NCBI GenBank assembly: GCA_014529385.2
Contig: CM043942.1
Span: 109,261,141 to 109,325,140 of the forward strand
DNA length: 64,000 nucleotides
Source of the DNA: Adiantum capillus-veneris
Taxonomy: Eukaryota > Streptophyta > Polypodiopsida > Polypodiales > Pteridaceae
Direction: 5' to 3'
The notes under the pieces: model-generated
Told to the model about the DNA's origin: nothing
What the model saw: the letters and a program-made list of their open reading frames with translations, nothing else
The model's database searches: none
Translations under genes and position numbers: made by a program
In this document: positions 11,231-21,095 of the stretch, one piece after another
How the letters are laid out: each line of letters begins with the position of its first letter
Numbering within the stretch: the stretch's first letter is position 1

Positions 11231-12060
11231 GTGGGAGTTATGGCGGAGGAAGGGAAGCTCAAGATTGAGAAGAGCAACGGCAAAAACTACCAACATTGGA
11301 AGATGCAGATTGAAGACTATCTCTACCAGAAGGACCTCTATTTGCCACTAGGCGGTCTTGTGAAGAAGCCCGCAACAATGGCAGATGAAGCATGGATTGT
11401 CCTTGATCGAAAGGCACTGGGAAAAATCCGGTTAAGCTTGGCGTCAACGGTGCCCTTCAATGTTTCGGAGATGAAGACCACGGAGGACTTGATGAAGTCA
11501 CTTGACGACTTCTACGAGCAACCATCGGCATCCAATAAGGTATTTCTTATGAAGCGCTTGTTCAATCTAAAGATGGCAGAGAATGGTTCAGTTGCAGAAC
11601 ACCTAAATGACTTTAACACAAACATAAGTCAACTTCGATCGGTGAAAATCAATTTCGATGATGAAGTGTGAGCTCTCCTTATGCTATCATCTCTACCGGG
11701 TAGTTGGGACAGCCTTGTGATGGCTGTAAGTAATTCTATTTCTGGCACAAGTACTCTTAAGTTTGATGATGTTGTGGGTGTTCTCCTAAGCGAGGAATTA
11801 CGAAGGAGAAGCACAGGAGAATCATCAAGTGCTGCACTGTTAGTGGAAACAAGAGGAAGGCCTAAGGAGAGGTTCAAAACCAAAAGGCTCGTGATCGCTC
11901 AAGGCAGAGCAAGTCACGCACAAAGTCAGTTCTTGAATGTTGGAACTGCGGCAAGAAGGGCCACGTCAAGAAGGATTGCTGGTCCAAGAAGAAGAAGGAG
12001 GCAGAGTCTCAAGACAACAAGCCAACATCGGAGGCCAATGTGGCAGGTAAAGTAGAGCAA
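11231..12060 (+). pseudogene. gag, copia C
   Basis: The frame starts near 11240 ('MAEEGKLKIEKSNGKNYQHW'), the usual opening of a Tork-like copia gag, and continues to 11668. A TGA at 11669-11671 then interrupts it where a CGA Arg codon fits the family. The same frame resumes with 'LLMLSSLPGSWDSL'. After a frameshift near 11920 the zinc knuckle reads 'CWNCGKKGHVKKDC' (11947-11988, CX2CX4HX4C, complete). A Lys-rich tail leads into the protease. It would make the capsid/nucleocapsid protein if intact. Confidence 0.88.
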
Positions 12061-13400
12061 GATGCTCTAATTCTCTCATTAGACAATGTGTCTAATTCCT
12101 AGATAGTAGATTCCGGGCTTCATTCCATGCGACACCACACAAGCAACATTTCCAAGACTACACCAAAGGTAATTTTGGGTATGTATACTTGCGAGATGAT
12201 GAAGCTTGTGAGATTTTTGGCAAAGGTACATTTTCTGTCAAAACTACTAACGAAAATGAATGGAAGCTTAAAGATGTTAGGCATGTTCCTTCTCTTCACA
12301 AAAATTTGATCTCTACAGGACAATTGGACGATGAAGGTCACAACATTGCATTCGGAAACAAACGGTGGAAGATCTCAAAGGGATCTTTGGTGGTTGCCAA
12401 GGGAGAAAAGGTCGGTACACTTTACTTGTGTACTATGAGCACGTAACCTTCAGCTTGTGCAACAAATACAGAAGTTGACAGTGCGGTGTGGCACTACCGG
12501 CTTGGGCATATGAGTGCCAAAGGAATGCAAATCCTTCAAACAAATAATCTTCTACCAGGTTTGAAAGAAGTGGACTTAGAGTTCTGTGAAGATTGTGTTT
12601 ATGGTAAACAAAAGAGGGTAAAATTTCAAAAATCGGGAAATGAAAGAAAAAATAAAAAACTTGAGTTGGTTCATTCTGATGTTTGGGGTCCTGCACACCA
12701 TCACTTGGTGGCTCATTGTACTATGTAACATTCATAGACGATGCAACTAGAAAAACATGGGTTTATGTCATGAAGAATAAATCCAATGTATTTTCCATAT
12801 TTCAAAGGTGGAAATCCTTTGTGGAGAATGAAACAGGTACCAAGGTTAAATGCCTCAGATCCGACAATGGAGGTGAATATTGCAGCTAAGCTTTTGAAAG
12901 CTTTTGTGTTAGCAATGGCATTCGGAGGCAAAGGACAACGCCAAGGACACCTCAACAAAATGGGATTTCGGAAAGGATGAACAGGACAATCATGGAGCGA
13001 GCACGAAGCATGCGGCTACATGTAGGCCTACCGCTTGAGCTTTGGGCGGAAGCTGTAAGTACGTTTGTGTACTTAATCAACCAGTCACCCTCAACGACAT
13101 TGGATGGGGGAGTTCCAAAAGAGGCATGGACTGGTAAACCGGTGAATTATGCATTTCTCAAAGTGTTTCGGTGTGAGGCTTTCATGCACATAGATAGAAG
13201 CCTAAGATCAAAGATAGATGCAAAGTCCAACAAGTGTTTCTTCATTGGCTATGGAGAAGGTGACTTTGGGTATCGCCTATGGAATCCTGAAGATGGTAAA
13301 ATCTTAAGGAGTAGGGATGTAATTTTTAACGAACAAAATATGTACAAAGATTACTTGGAAAGAAAACAAACAAAAGAAACAGGTGATGAGTACATGGAGC
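12061..13400 (+). pseudogene. Protease and integrase, copia C
   Basis: The protease active site 'IVDSG' is at 12103-12117. A TAG at 12100-12102 stands where the family has Trp (TGG), so it fits a G-to-A change. The integrase zinc finger shows 'WHYRLGHMS' (about 12488) and 'CEDCVYGK' (about 12582). Catalytic residues are visible as 'VHSDVWGP', 'LRSDNGGEY' and 'SERMNRT' (about 12670, 12855 and 12970). Stops at 12725 and 12886 and a frameshift near 12710 break it. The core ends with 'FFIGYGEGDFGYRLW' and 'DVIFNE'. Confidence 0.9.
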
Positions 13401-15107
13401 TTGAGGACAATGAAGACTCAAGGACTGCAAACGGTGACAATGTGCAACAACGTCAACCAAATGAGGAGCCTCAACCTATTCCCCGAAGATCTACAAGAGC
13501 AAGTAAACCTCCAGAAAGGTTTGTTCCTTCCTTCAACCATCTCTTGATCTCAGATTCTGGAGAGCCGGAATCATACGAAGAAGCTATGCAACATGAATCC
13601 AAAGAAGAATGGACGAAGAGCATGCAAGTGGAGATGGACTCACTACATCGCAACCAAACATGGGATTTGGTTGAGTTGCCTAAAGGTAAGCGGGCACTTC
13701 AAAACAAATGGGTGTACAAGCTGAAGGAAGAAGAAGGTGGGAAGAAAAGGTACAAGTCTAGGCTTGTGGTAAAAGGGTTTTCTCAAAAGAAAGGTATTGA
13801 CTTCAATGAAATATTTTCTCCTGTTGTAAAAATGAACTCAATCAGGCTTGTCTTAAGTCTTGTGGCTGCTCATGATCTAAATCTCGAGCAAATGGATGTA
13901 AATACGGCATTCCCTCATGGTGACTTAGAGGAGGAAATCTACATGCTTTAACCAAAGGGGTATGAAGTGAAAGGTAAGGAGAAAATGGTTTGCAGATTAA
14001 AGCAGAGCTTGTATGGTTTAAAGCAAGCATCAAGACAATGGTACTTGAAGTTTGATCAATGGATGTTGGATCATGGATTCACAAGATGGAACTCAGATCA
14101 CTGCGTCTACACGAAGAATTTGGGAGATGGAAAATTCATCATCCTAATGTTGTATGTTGATGACATGTTGATTGCAAGTGCTAACATGCAGGACATCAAA
14201 GACCTAAAAGAGGAGCTGTCTAAATCTTTTTCAATGAAAGATTTAGGTGCTGCAAAGAGGATACTTGGTATGAAAATATCAAGGTACACGACGAAGAAGA
14301 CAATAAAGCTATCTCAAGCAGATTACATCAAGAAGGTACTAGAACCGTTTGCAATGCAAAATGAAAAACCAATTTCTACACCTTTGGCTGGTCATTTTAA
14401 ACTAACGAAGGATATGTGTCCAAAGACACAAGAGAAGATAGCCTATATGTCTAAAGTTCCATATGCTACAGCGGTAGGTTCTCTAATGTATGCTATGGTC
14501 TGGACAAGGCCAGGCATTGCACATGCAGTGGGAGTTGTGAGTAGGTTCATGGACAACCCAGGTAAAGAGCATTGGCAAGCTGTGAAGTGGATACTTAGGT
14601 ATCTAAAAGGGACAACAACAAATGCTTTGTATTTTGGAGGAACTGATATTTTTCTAGAAGGGTATGCTGATGCAGATATGGCAGGTGATAAAGATACTCG
14701 AAGGAGCACTACTGGCTATGTGTTCACGGTTGGAGGCATAGCAGTAAGCTGGGCTTCAAAGCTGCAGAAAGTGGTTTCACTCTCTACCACAGAAGCAGAT
14801 TATGGCGGAGGCAAGCAAAGAAATTATGTGGCTTCACAGATTCTTAGAAGAGCTTGGATTCAAACAAGACAATTGTGTCTTGTACAGTGATAGCCAAAGC
14901 GCTATCCATCTTGCGAAGAACTCAGCCTTTCATTCAAGGACAAAGCACATTGAGGTGAGATATCACTTCATACGTACTCTTTTGGAAGAGGGACAGCTAA
15001 AGCTAGGAAAGGTGCGTACAAGTGAAAATCCTTCAAACATGTTTACAAAGGTGGTCAACAAGGAGAAGTTGAGCTTTTGCTCGTCTTCAATCGGCATTCA
15101 AAGATAA
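13401..15107 (+). pseudogene. Reverse transcriptase and RNase H, copia C
   Basis: RT begins with 'SYEEAMQHESKEEWTKSMQ' and 'NKWVYKLK', and shows 'MDVNTAFPHGDLEEEIYM'. A TAA at 13949-13951 then stands where CAA (Gln) is usual. The frame resumes with 'LYGLKQASRQWY' and the catalytic box 'LYVDDMLIAS' (about 14150). RNase H shows 'YADADMAGD', 'STTEADY' and, after a frameshift near 14800, 'YSDSQSAIHLAKN' and 'TKHIEVRYHFIR'. It ends near 15107. Motifs are well kept although the frame is broken. Confidence 0.93.
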
Positions 15108-15157
15108 GAAGCCAGGATGGAAAGCAGTCACAGGTTTGGTTTTGAGATCGGTCTCCA

Positions 15158-15167
15158 AGTGGGAGAT
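15158..15167 (+). promoter_or_regulatory. Polypurine tract, copia C
   Basis: AAGTGGGAGA directly precedes the T/TGTTAAG start of the 3' LTR, the normal site where plus-strand synthesis is primed. Confidence 0.85.
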
Positions 15168-15828
15168 TGTTAAGTATGGAGCCTGATTTAACTTGTAATC
15201 TTCTGTGGTAAAAGCGCACATTTGTAAGGCCCCCATTATGAGGAGAAGCCATCGTGCGTGAAGGAAAATCACTCACCGGAAACCAAAATTTTCACGGACA
15301 AGAATCAGGGGCAACTTTAGGGGCCTCGGGGGCGGAGGCCCCCGAGACTTTCTTTTTTCCCCTTGTTGGAATATTCCTTTTCTCCGGAATATTATGGCCA
15401 GACGGCGGCCGGAAAGTGGTCGAAAAACAACCGGTCAGTTGGCCGGTGGCCGGTGGTCAGAAGTCAATGGCCGGTGGGCCGGTGGCCGAATTTAAAAGCG
15501 GACTTGTCTTCTCAAGGGCGGCCACACACATGGGCGGATTGGAGGGTCCGATTTGGACTTATTCTCACACGGGCGACTACACATGGCTGCCTCTCATAAG
15601 AGAGGGCAGCCCTTTTGGCCTATAAAAGGAGGCCATTTCTACACACATTTTATAGTGTGAAGTTGATGCAACAAGGTGAGTGTGAGGTGGTGAGAGTGAA
15701 GCAAGGCGGGAGCTCCATTAAGGGTATAATCCCTTTGTAAACTACTTCTTGTTTTGAAGTACTAAAGCCATTGAGTGGCTGCTTTTCCGTGGACGTAGCC
15801 CACATTGGGGTGAACCACGTATATCGTG

Positions 15829-15875
<47 letters not shown>

Positions 15876-15959
15876 CTATAATCTCGTGTATGTAAATCTG
15901 TCTCTCTCCATTAAATAATCTACTCAATTATCTATTTAGCTACGTCTTATTTCCTAACA
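15168..15959 (+). repeat. 3' LTR, copia C (792 bp)
   Basis: Starts TGTTAAG and ends CCTAACA, with inverted TGTTA/TAACA ends. It contains a TATA box, GC-rich GGCCGG repeats around 15400-15490 and a long (CT)n tract at about 15833-15872. It is followed by CTACT. A 123-codon ORF inside is not matched in frame by the other LTR copy. Confidence 0.95.
15621..15627 (+). promoter_or_regulatory. TATA box in copia C LTR
   Basis: TATAAAA, flanked by the short inverted repeat GGCC...GGCC, is conserved in the inverted LTR copy (minus strand 7789-7783). This is the likely U3 promoter. Transcription would start about 30 bases later. Confidence 0.7.
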
Positions 15960-16891
15960 CTACTGACCCGGACTTTAGAGACATAATGTCATCCCTTGCT
16001 TTGGGGAAGAAAGAGGAACCATTCACCTTGCAGGATGGTTATCTTCTCCACGGAAAGAGGCTATGTGTTACACATTCCCTTCGTGAGAAAGTTATGTATG
16101 AATACCATGCTCCTCCATATGCGGGGCATAGAGGCATTCAACCTACTCTCCGAGGAGTAGAGACGTACTTCTATTGGCCTACCATGAAAGTGGACATACA
16201 AGAGTATGTTTCAAAATGTGTAGTATGCCAAAAGACCAAGTATGATAGAGGGAAGCAACCTGGATTACTCCAGCCATTGCTTATTCCAAATTCACCATGG
16301 GAGAGTATATCCATGGATTTCATCTTTGGATTACCCAAGTCTATCCATGGGAATACAGGAATATGGACAATAGTTGACAGGTTTAGCAAGCAAGCACATT
16401 TTATTCCTGTCAAAAAGACTATTAAGGCACATCAAATGGAAACTCTCTTCATATCTCAGATTTTCAAGCACCATGGATTACCCATATCCATCGTGCCAGA
16501 TAGAGATCCTAGAATGACTAGTAATTTATGGAAAGGTCTCTTTGAAAATCTAGGAACAAGATTGAATTTCTCTTCGGCCTATCACCCACAAACGGATGGC
16601 CAAAGTGAGATAGCCAATCTTACGATACTCAATCTACTCAAGACTTATGTTACCGAAGTAGATCAACGCTCACAATGGAAAAAGTACTTACCTCTTGTAG
16701 AGTATTCCTACAATAATACAGTACATACTTCTAAGGGAAAAGCACCTTTTGAGATCATTGAGGGGAGACCTAAAAGTCCCTTGCTACTCAAAGTACATGG
16801 GAAGATCTTCGCCACCGATGAGTATAGCCATGACCTACAAGAATCTTTTCAAAAGATTAGGGAGGCTATATCCATCTCTCAAGTTTCCTAA
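15960..16891 (+). pseudogene. Integrase, gypsy B
   Basis: Continues the pol frame from the CTACT duplication: 'DPDFRDIMSSLALGKKEEPF'. The H2C2 zinc finger has histidines in 'EYHAPPYAGHRG' and cysteines in 'KCVVCQKTK'. The DDE residues are in 'SISMDFIFGLP', 'VPDRDPRMTS' and 'QSEIANLT'; all three are present. An open frame of 301 codons (15986-16891) ends in a frameshift. This is the best-preserved integrase in the window. It would join element cDNA to host DNA in the nucleus. Confidence 0.93.
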
Positions 16892-17321
16892 GGCTCCATT
16901 AAGGCAAACGACAGGCAAAAATCCTACGGGCCATCAAAAGTATTATGCTAAACTAGCAAAAAGATACTATGGTCCTTTCCAAATCTTGAAGCCCATCAAT
17001 GAGACGGCTTATCAACTCAAGTTGCCCAACCATTGGCTCATACACAATGCCTTTCATGTAAGCCTACTTAAGCCCTACAAAGGAGAGCCACCAACTGAAC
17101 CAATTGTTGAAGACCCTCTTGAAGTTGAAGACCAAGAAGAGGTGCTACAACCCGAAGCTGTCCTTCATCATGAAGACAAGGTACTACGACATGGTAAGAT
17201 TATCCAACGGTATCTTATTAAGTTCAAAATTTATCCTTTTGAAGATGCTAGATGGATGCAAGGAATACAGCTTAAGGATAGTATGAACCTTGTCAATGCT
17301 TACAATCCTACATTAAAGTAA
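16880..17321 (+). pseudogene. Integrase C-terminus with chromodomain, gypsy B
   Basis: After the frameshift the reading is '[20 protein letters not shown]' (GPY/F domain), then '[17 protein letters not shown]'. A chromodomain-like stretch follows near 17175-17265 ('[24 protein letters not shown]', given here in parts: 'IQRYLIKFK' and 'EDARWM'). Chromodomains of this kind steer insertion to marked chromatin. The last aromatic position is the Trp of 'ARWM'. It ends with TAA at 17319-17321. Confidence 0.85.
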
Positions 17322-17322
17322 G

Positions 17323-17680
17323 CAAATGTACAAATTTCTTTTAAATGACTCATGTTTTTGTCTTATAAGACTAGTCCTCTTTTTAATTGTGCACAAATTT
17401 AACTAGTATGCATGCTTAGAATCATGTTTGTGATGACGACGTCTCACAAAAACCAAGTAGAATTTGTCACTCTACTTTGGGAGAATGAAATGGACTAAAG
17501 AGCAAACATGCTTGCGACAGCTATGTCTCCCAAGAACCAAATGGATTAGTCATCCATCTTGGAAAGATGTCGTAGGGTAAAAAGGGATCCTCTACTCGCT
17601 AAGTAAAATTGACTAATGACTAAGGCTTTATCTCTTCTACCTCATAGTCAAGGACGACTATGATTTCAAGAGAGAGGTAA
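17323..17680 (+). other. 3' untranslated spacer and polypurine tract, gypsy B
   Basis: A non-coding gap between the pol stop and AAGAGAGAGG (17668-17677), a good polypurine tract. TGTCATAAATTC at 17681 could be the LTR start. Short runs such as 'CATGCTT' recur, but no ORF is seen. Confidence 0.5.
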
Positions 17681-19640
17681 TGTCATAAATTCTAAAATCT
17701 AACCAACCCAAATGATTTTCTCATATTAAATTGATCACTTAATGTGGGAGAATGAACGGGAACAAGTGTTAAGATATAGATATGTGCTTATAGATCTATC
17801 TAAAGGGGCCCAAATGAGAGATGGTCTGGCAAAGAGCAAGGCTAACCAATGGAGCATAAGACCTTAGGGTTAGCTTCATTGAAGACCTCCAATAATGTGT
17901 GTAAAAGTCCTTTGACCTTCGGTAAGCTAGGTCTGAGCTTGAGGTGGGAACCGGGCCCAAGCTCGAGGTGCTTGTCGTGCTTGAGGTGCTTGTCATGCTT
18001 GAGGTGCTTGATTAAGGTTCTTGAGGTACTTGACCTGCTGCATGATTAAGGTGCTTGAGGTGCTTTGACATGCTTGCCTGAGATGCTTGTGGGAACACCC
18101 CTAGTCCAAGTGCTTAGTCATGCTTGATGACTAAGGTTCTTGAGCACCAAAGGTCAAAAAGATCCCTACAAAGAGGAGGGTGAGCCCTTTTCTTAAGGGC
18201 TAGAGAGAGAACACACACACACACACTCTCTCTCTCAAGTAAAGCCCAAGCTTAAAGAGGCAACAGGGACACATGTCAAGCCCCTACCCATGTTACCTCC
18301 ATGAGGTGCTTGAACTCTATTGGCAAGGATTAAAAGGGGTCCAATGATAATTTACAACAATTATCTAATTGTTTTTGCATTTATCAAGTCCTCTCTCTCA
18401 AAGGGGAAAGGGGGGCACTTGTCCCAAGACTACACCTATTGCTAGAAATGGCTCAAGCTTGTGATTGGCTAGGCTTGGCATGAGCCAATGAGCTTCAATG
18501 ATGAGCTAGAAGAGGGGGTCGACCTAGGAAGGAGGGGAGTTGCTTAGGAGGTATAATCACCCACACACACTCACAAACCCTCTCATGGTGTGCTATGCAA
18601 AGTGCAAGAGCTCCCTCTCCTTCTCCAAGCAAGTAGAGGTTGAGAGCCTACACCTACACTCTTGGATATGGAGTGCAAATCCAACCAAGAGCCATGCTTC
18701 AATGCTTAAGCTTGTCATCTCCTTCTTCTTCATTACTATGCTATTATGTATGCTAGCAACAAGAGTTATGATAAGTGAGGAACTAATTCTTTCTCCTACG
18801 AAATGTTTCTTCTTCCTCTTCCATACCCTCATTCCCTGCTAGCTCTCTCAACCTTCGAAGGTGTTTGAGGTCTTGGGACTGAGCTTGGGATAGTTAAAGC
18901 TTTCTTCAAGTTTATGTTATGTTTGTGATGCATGAATATTTCCATCTTCATTGCATCACCTAGGTCACAAGGAACACAAAGATTGTATTGTAACAAGTCT
19001 CTCTTAATGGGAGAAATCATAATACAAATGTTTATTGGAGGGGGGACCGGCTCCACATAAATCCGGTCCTCAACTGTTGTCATGTTCTCAAAATTCTCTC
19101 TCTTGCAAAAGTATTGTTCATGCCAAGTTAACTAATTGTTATGATTATGTTGCTACCTTCAATTATGTTCACCCGCTATGCTCACAAAGTCATTTCTCAA
19201 AAGTACTCTCATTAATTTCCGCTACTCTCAAATTAAATAGACCAATTCCATTACACATGTTATGGATTCCAAAAACATCAGATACTAGCTCTTAAGTGTG
19301 ACTACTTATGTACATATTCTAAATTTGTTCACTTATTTTTGTTGTTTTCCTCTATTTTCTATTGTGTTTTTTATTTTTTATAATTAAAAAACGCAAGAAA
19401 AATTGCAAGAAAAGCAAGATACAAGCACAAAGAGTTTATGAAGTGACGGGAACTTCCAAAAGTCTAACTGGGGGTCGTTTGGTCAAAATTCAAAATGACC
19501 ATAACTCAATCCGGCAAGGACAAAACTTGATCGGTAGATTAAGGGCATCATGAGGAACCTTGTTAATAAGGACAAAACTTTCCACCCAACCTTGCTATAT
19601 ATATACTCATAACCTACTAAAATATAGCATCCCTTGACCA
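17681..19640 (+). repeat. Candidate 3' LTR of gypsy B, plus unassigned sequence
   Basis: Begins TGTCATAAATTC after a polypurine tract. No second copy was found, because the 5' side was displaced or lost in the inversion, so the end is unknown. It contains an 18-bp tandem repeat (17961-18014) and a CA/CT microsatellite (about 18213-18236). No coding motif is seen in either strand. Confidence 0.4.
17961..18014. repeat. 18-bp tandem repeat, 3 units, degenerate beyond
   Basis: The unit GCTTGAGGTGCTTGTCAT is present three times with few changes. Decayed copies continue to about 18095. Confidence 0.85.
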
Positions 19641-19808
19641 CATGTTTTTCCTGGCCCTTGGCCTACCCAGTCTTACCCTAGGCATGACATTACTCCCCCC
19701 CCTGGAGAAACATTTTTGTTCTCAAAAACAAAAGTGTTCATGAGAACACTAATGTTTTTTGTAGTGGCATCCTTCATGAATCCAATTTTCCATTTAATCG
19801 GAACACGG
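19641..19808 (-). pseudogene. Chromodomain end of gypsy D
   Basis: Minus-strand reading from 19808: 'RVPIKWKIGFMKDATTKN' and 'TFVFENKNVSPGGG'. This matches the usual end of a chromovirus polyprotein ('..VKWKG....W' then 'F.LEDK....GG'). A polypurine run (plus-strand CTCCCCCCCCTGG, about 19691-19703) and TGTCATGCC, a possible LTR start, follow. The gene is cut at 19808 by element E; its other half should lie right of 47438. Similar to element H at 62420-62560. Confidence 0.6.
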
Positions 19809-21021
19809 TGTCGTGCCGTGGCACGTACATAGTGTGAAATAAAAACATTCACCTCACTCTGGACAGTTCTCGATGTATGCAAATAAAAGCAATCATGTAC
19901 ATATTGTAATATATGTTGAAGCGTCTACTTCGGTCATTATCATGTACATACCTATCCGGGGAGTCGTGGCCCTGGATGTGACGCATTTGCATGCTTTTCC
20001 ACTTGATAAGATGCTTAATTTGGTTTTACAATGTATATATTCCAAGTGTTTCATGGTGGCACACTCATCTCGCCTATAAAGATTGATGCGGGCAAAAATT
20101 GCCAAAAATAGCAGCTAACAGGCGTCGTTGCAGAATTGCATGGAAAGTGACCCAAAATGGTATATTGATGAAAAATTATGCTTATCTATGATTTTCATGC
20201 TTATGCGAGTGATCCCACAAATTTTGGGATTTTTTTTAACTCCGTTTGGGATTTTTCGCATCAAAAATGGCATTTTTTGGGTCAAAAATGAGCTGAAAAT
20301 GACCTAGTTTTGGTCCAAAGTGGCAAAATGGCCCAAAAATTTACACATCAGCTAAAAATGTTGTGGATAAGAGAGAGAGAGAGAGAAGGGGGATTTTTAT
20401 AGAAAAAATCAGAAATTTTTCACTATTGTTCAATAGCTTCCATGGTTGCCCATTCTATGTGTGCTGCAGTCCCGCCTCTTCGCAATCTTGTATGAGCTTG
20501 TGAGGGAGTGAATTAGGGTTTCCCCTTATCAAAATGGTGTTTGGGCTTCACTTTAGAAGCTCATAAATCTATGAAAAATCAGAAAATGGTCGTCGTGAAG
20601 GTGGAAGCTCGAGCATTCCTTTCAACTTGTTGATGCTACGACTACGTAATTCCGGGCAAGGCTACATGATACCATGAAAGAGGTTTGGGTTTTGATTGAG
20701 AATTGTGCTTGTATGAGCATCGAGGTTTCATGGCTGAAACTTTAGTGTTTTTCAATGGTCTTTTTAAGTGAAATTGAATGTGATTTGGTGATCCTCTCAT
20801 CATAATCTCGACTACAAAAACAAGCAGACTCCATGCACGATAGGAAAGAGGGTTTGTGACTTTGTTGTCACGAACGCTCTTAGATTTTCTATCACCCTTA
20901 GAAAGAGGGTTGGTGATTCTCCACAAACTCTTTCTCGCAAAGGGTTTGTGACTCTCATCTCACGAACTCTCACAGCCAGAGGTTTCGCACCTTCCCAGCT
21001 GGGACCGCACACTTTCCGACA
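19809..21021 (+). repeat. 5' LTR, element E
   Basis: Starts TGTCGTGCC and ends TTCCGACA (inverted TGTCG/CGACA ends). The first 21 bases include the inverted repeat CGTGCC/GGCACG. A TATA-like TATAAA is at 20075-20080, a GA tract at about 20371-20386, and Gly/Phe-type A/T-rich runs around 20220-20340. Confidence 0.94.
20075..20080 (+). promoter_or_regulatory. TATA box in element E LTR
   Basis: TATAAA is conserved at the same place in the 3' LTR (46497-46502) within a strongly conserved block, so it is a likely promoter. Confidence 0.55.
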
Positions 21022-21025
21022 TTTC

Positions 21026-21043
21026 TGGTGAACCCAACGTGAA
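21026..21043 (+). promoter_or_regulatory. Primer-binding site, element E
   Basis: TGGTGAACCCAACGTGAA begins four bases after the LTR. It has the expected TGG start (complement of tRNA CCA). I could not identify the tRNA. It differs from the TGGTATC and TGGCGCC types elsewhere in the window. Confidence 0.6.
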
Positions 21044-21095
21044 GCAGTTGGAGTGGGGGTTCAAATACTTGTTTTGAAAGTTTTGATTACAAATA

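Larger units (their letters stand above)
11099..15959 (+). mobile_element. Ty1/copia element C, main part
   Basis: Contains a 5' LTR remnant, primer site, gag, protease, integrase, RT, RNase H, polypurine tract and 3' LTR, in Ty1/copia order. The rest of the 5' LTR lies inverted at 7542-8233. The element sits inside the pol gene of gypsy B with target duplication CTACT (15960-15964, and minus strand 8238-8234). Its coding region has at least five stops and several frameshifts. The motifs resemble the Tork/Tnt1 group of plant copia elements. Confidence 0.93.
8234..17680. mobile_element. Ty3/gypsy element B (chromovirus), split by copia C and inverted in part
   Basis: gag, protease, RT and RNase H lie on the minus strand (11098-8239). 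The integrase, chromodomain and polypurine tract lie on the plus strand (15960-17677). Protein continuity across the copia insertion (...Glu-Tyr-Ala-Thr / Asp-Pro-Asp-Phe...) and the shared CTACT show one original element. The strand switch is explained by an inversion of about 7542-11098 after the copia insertion. Confidence 0.88.

Noticed and set aside
15254-15625. 123-codon ORF in the copia C LTR (and a 132-codon ORF at 8148-7750)
   Set aside because: The two LTR copies share only the first ~35 codons in frame and then diverge by frameshift; composition follows GGCCGG repeats. Not a conserved protein.
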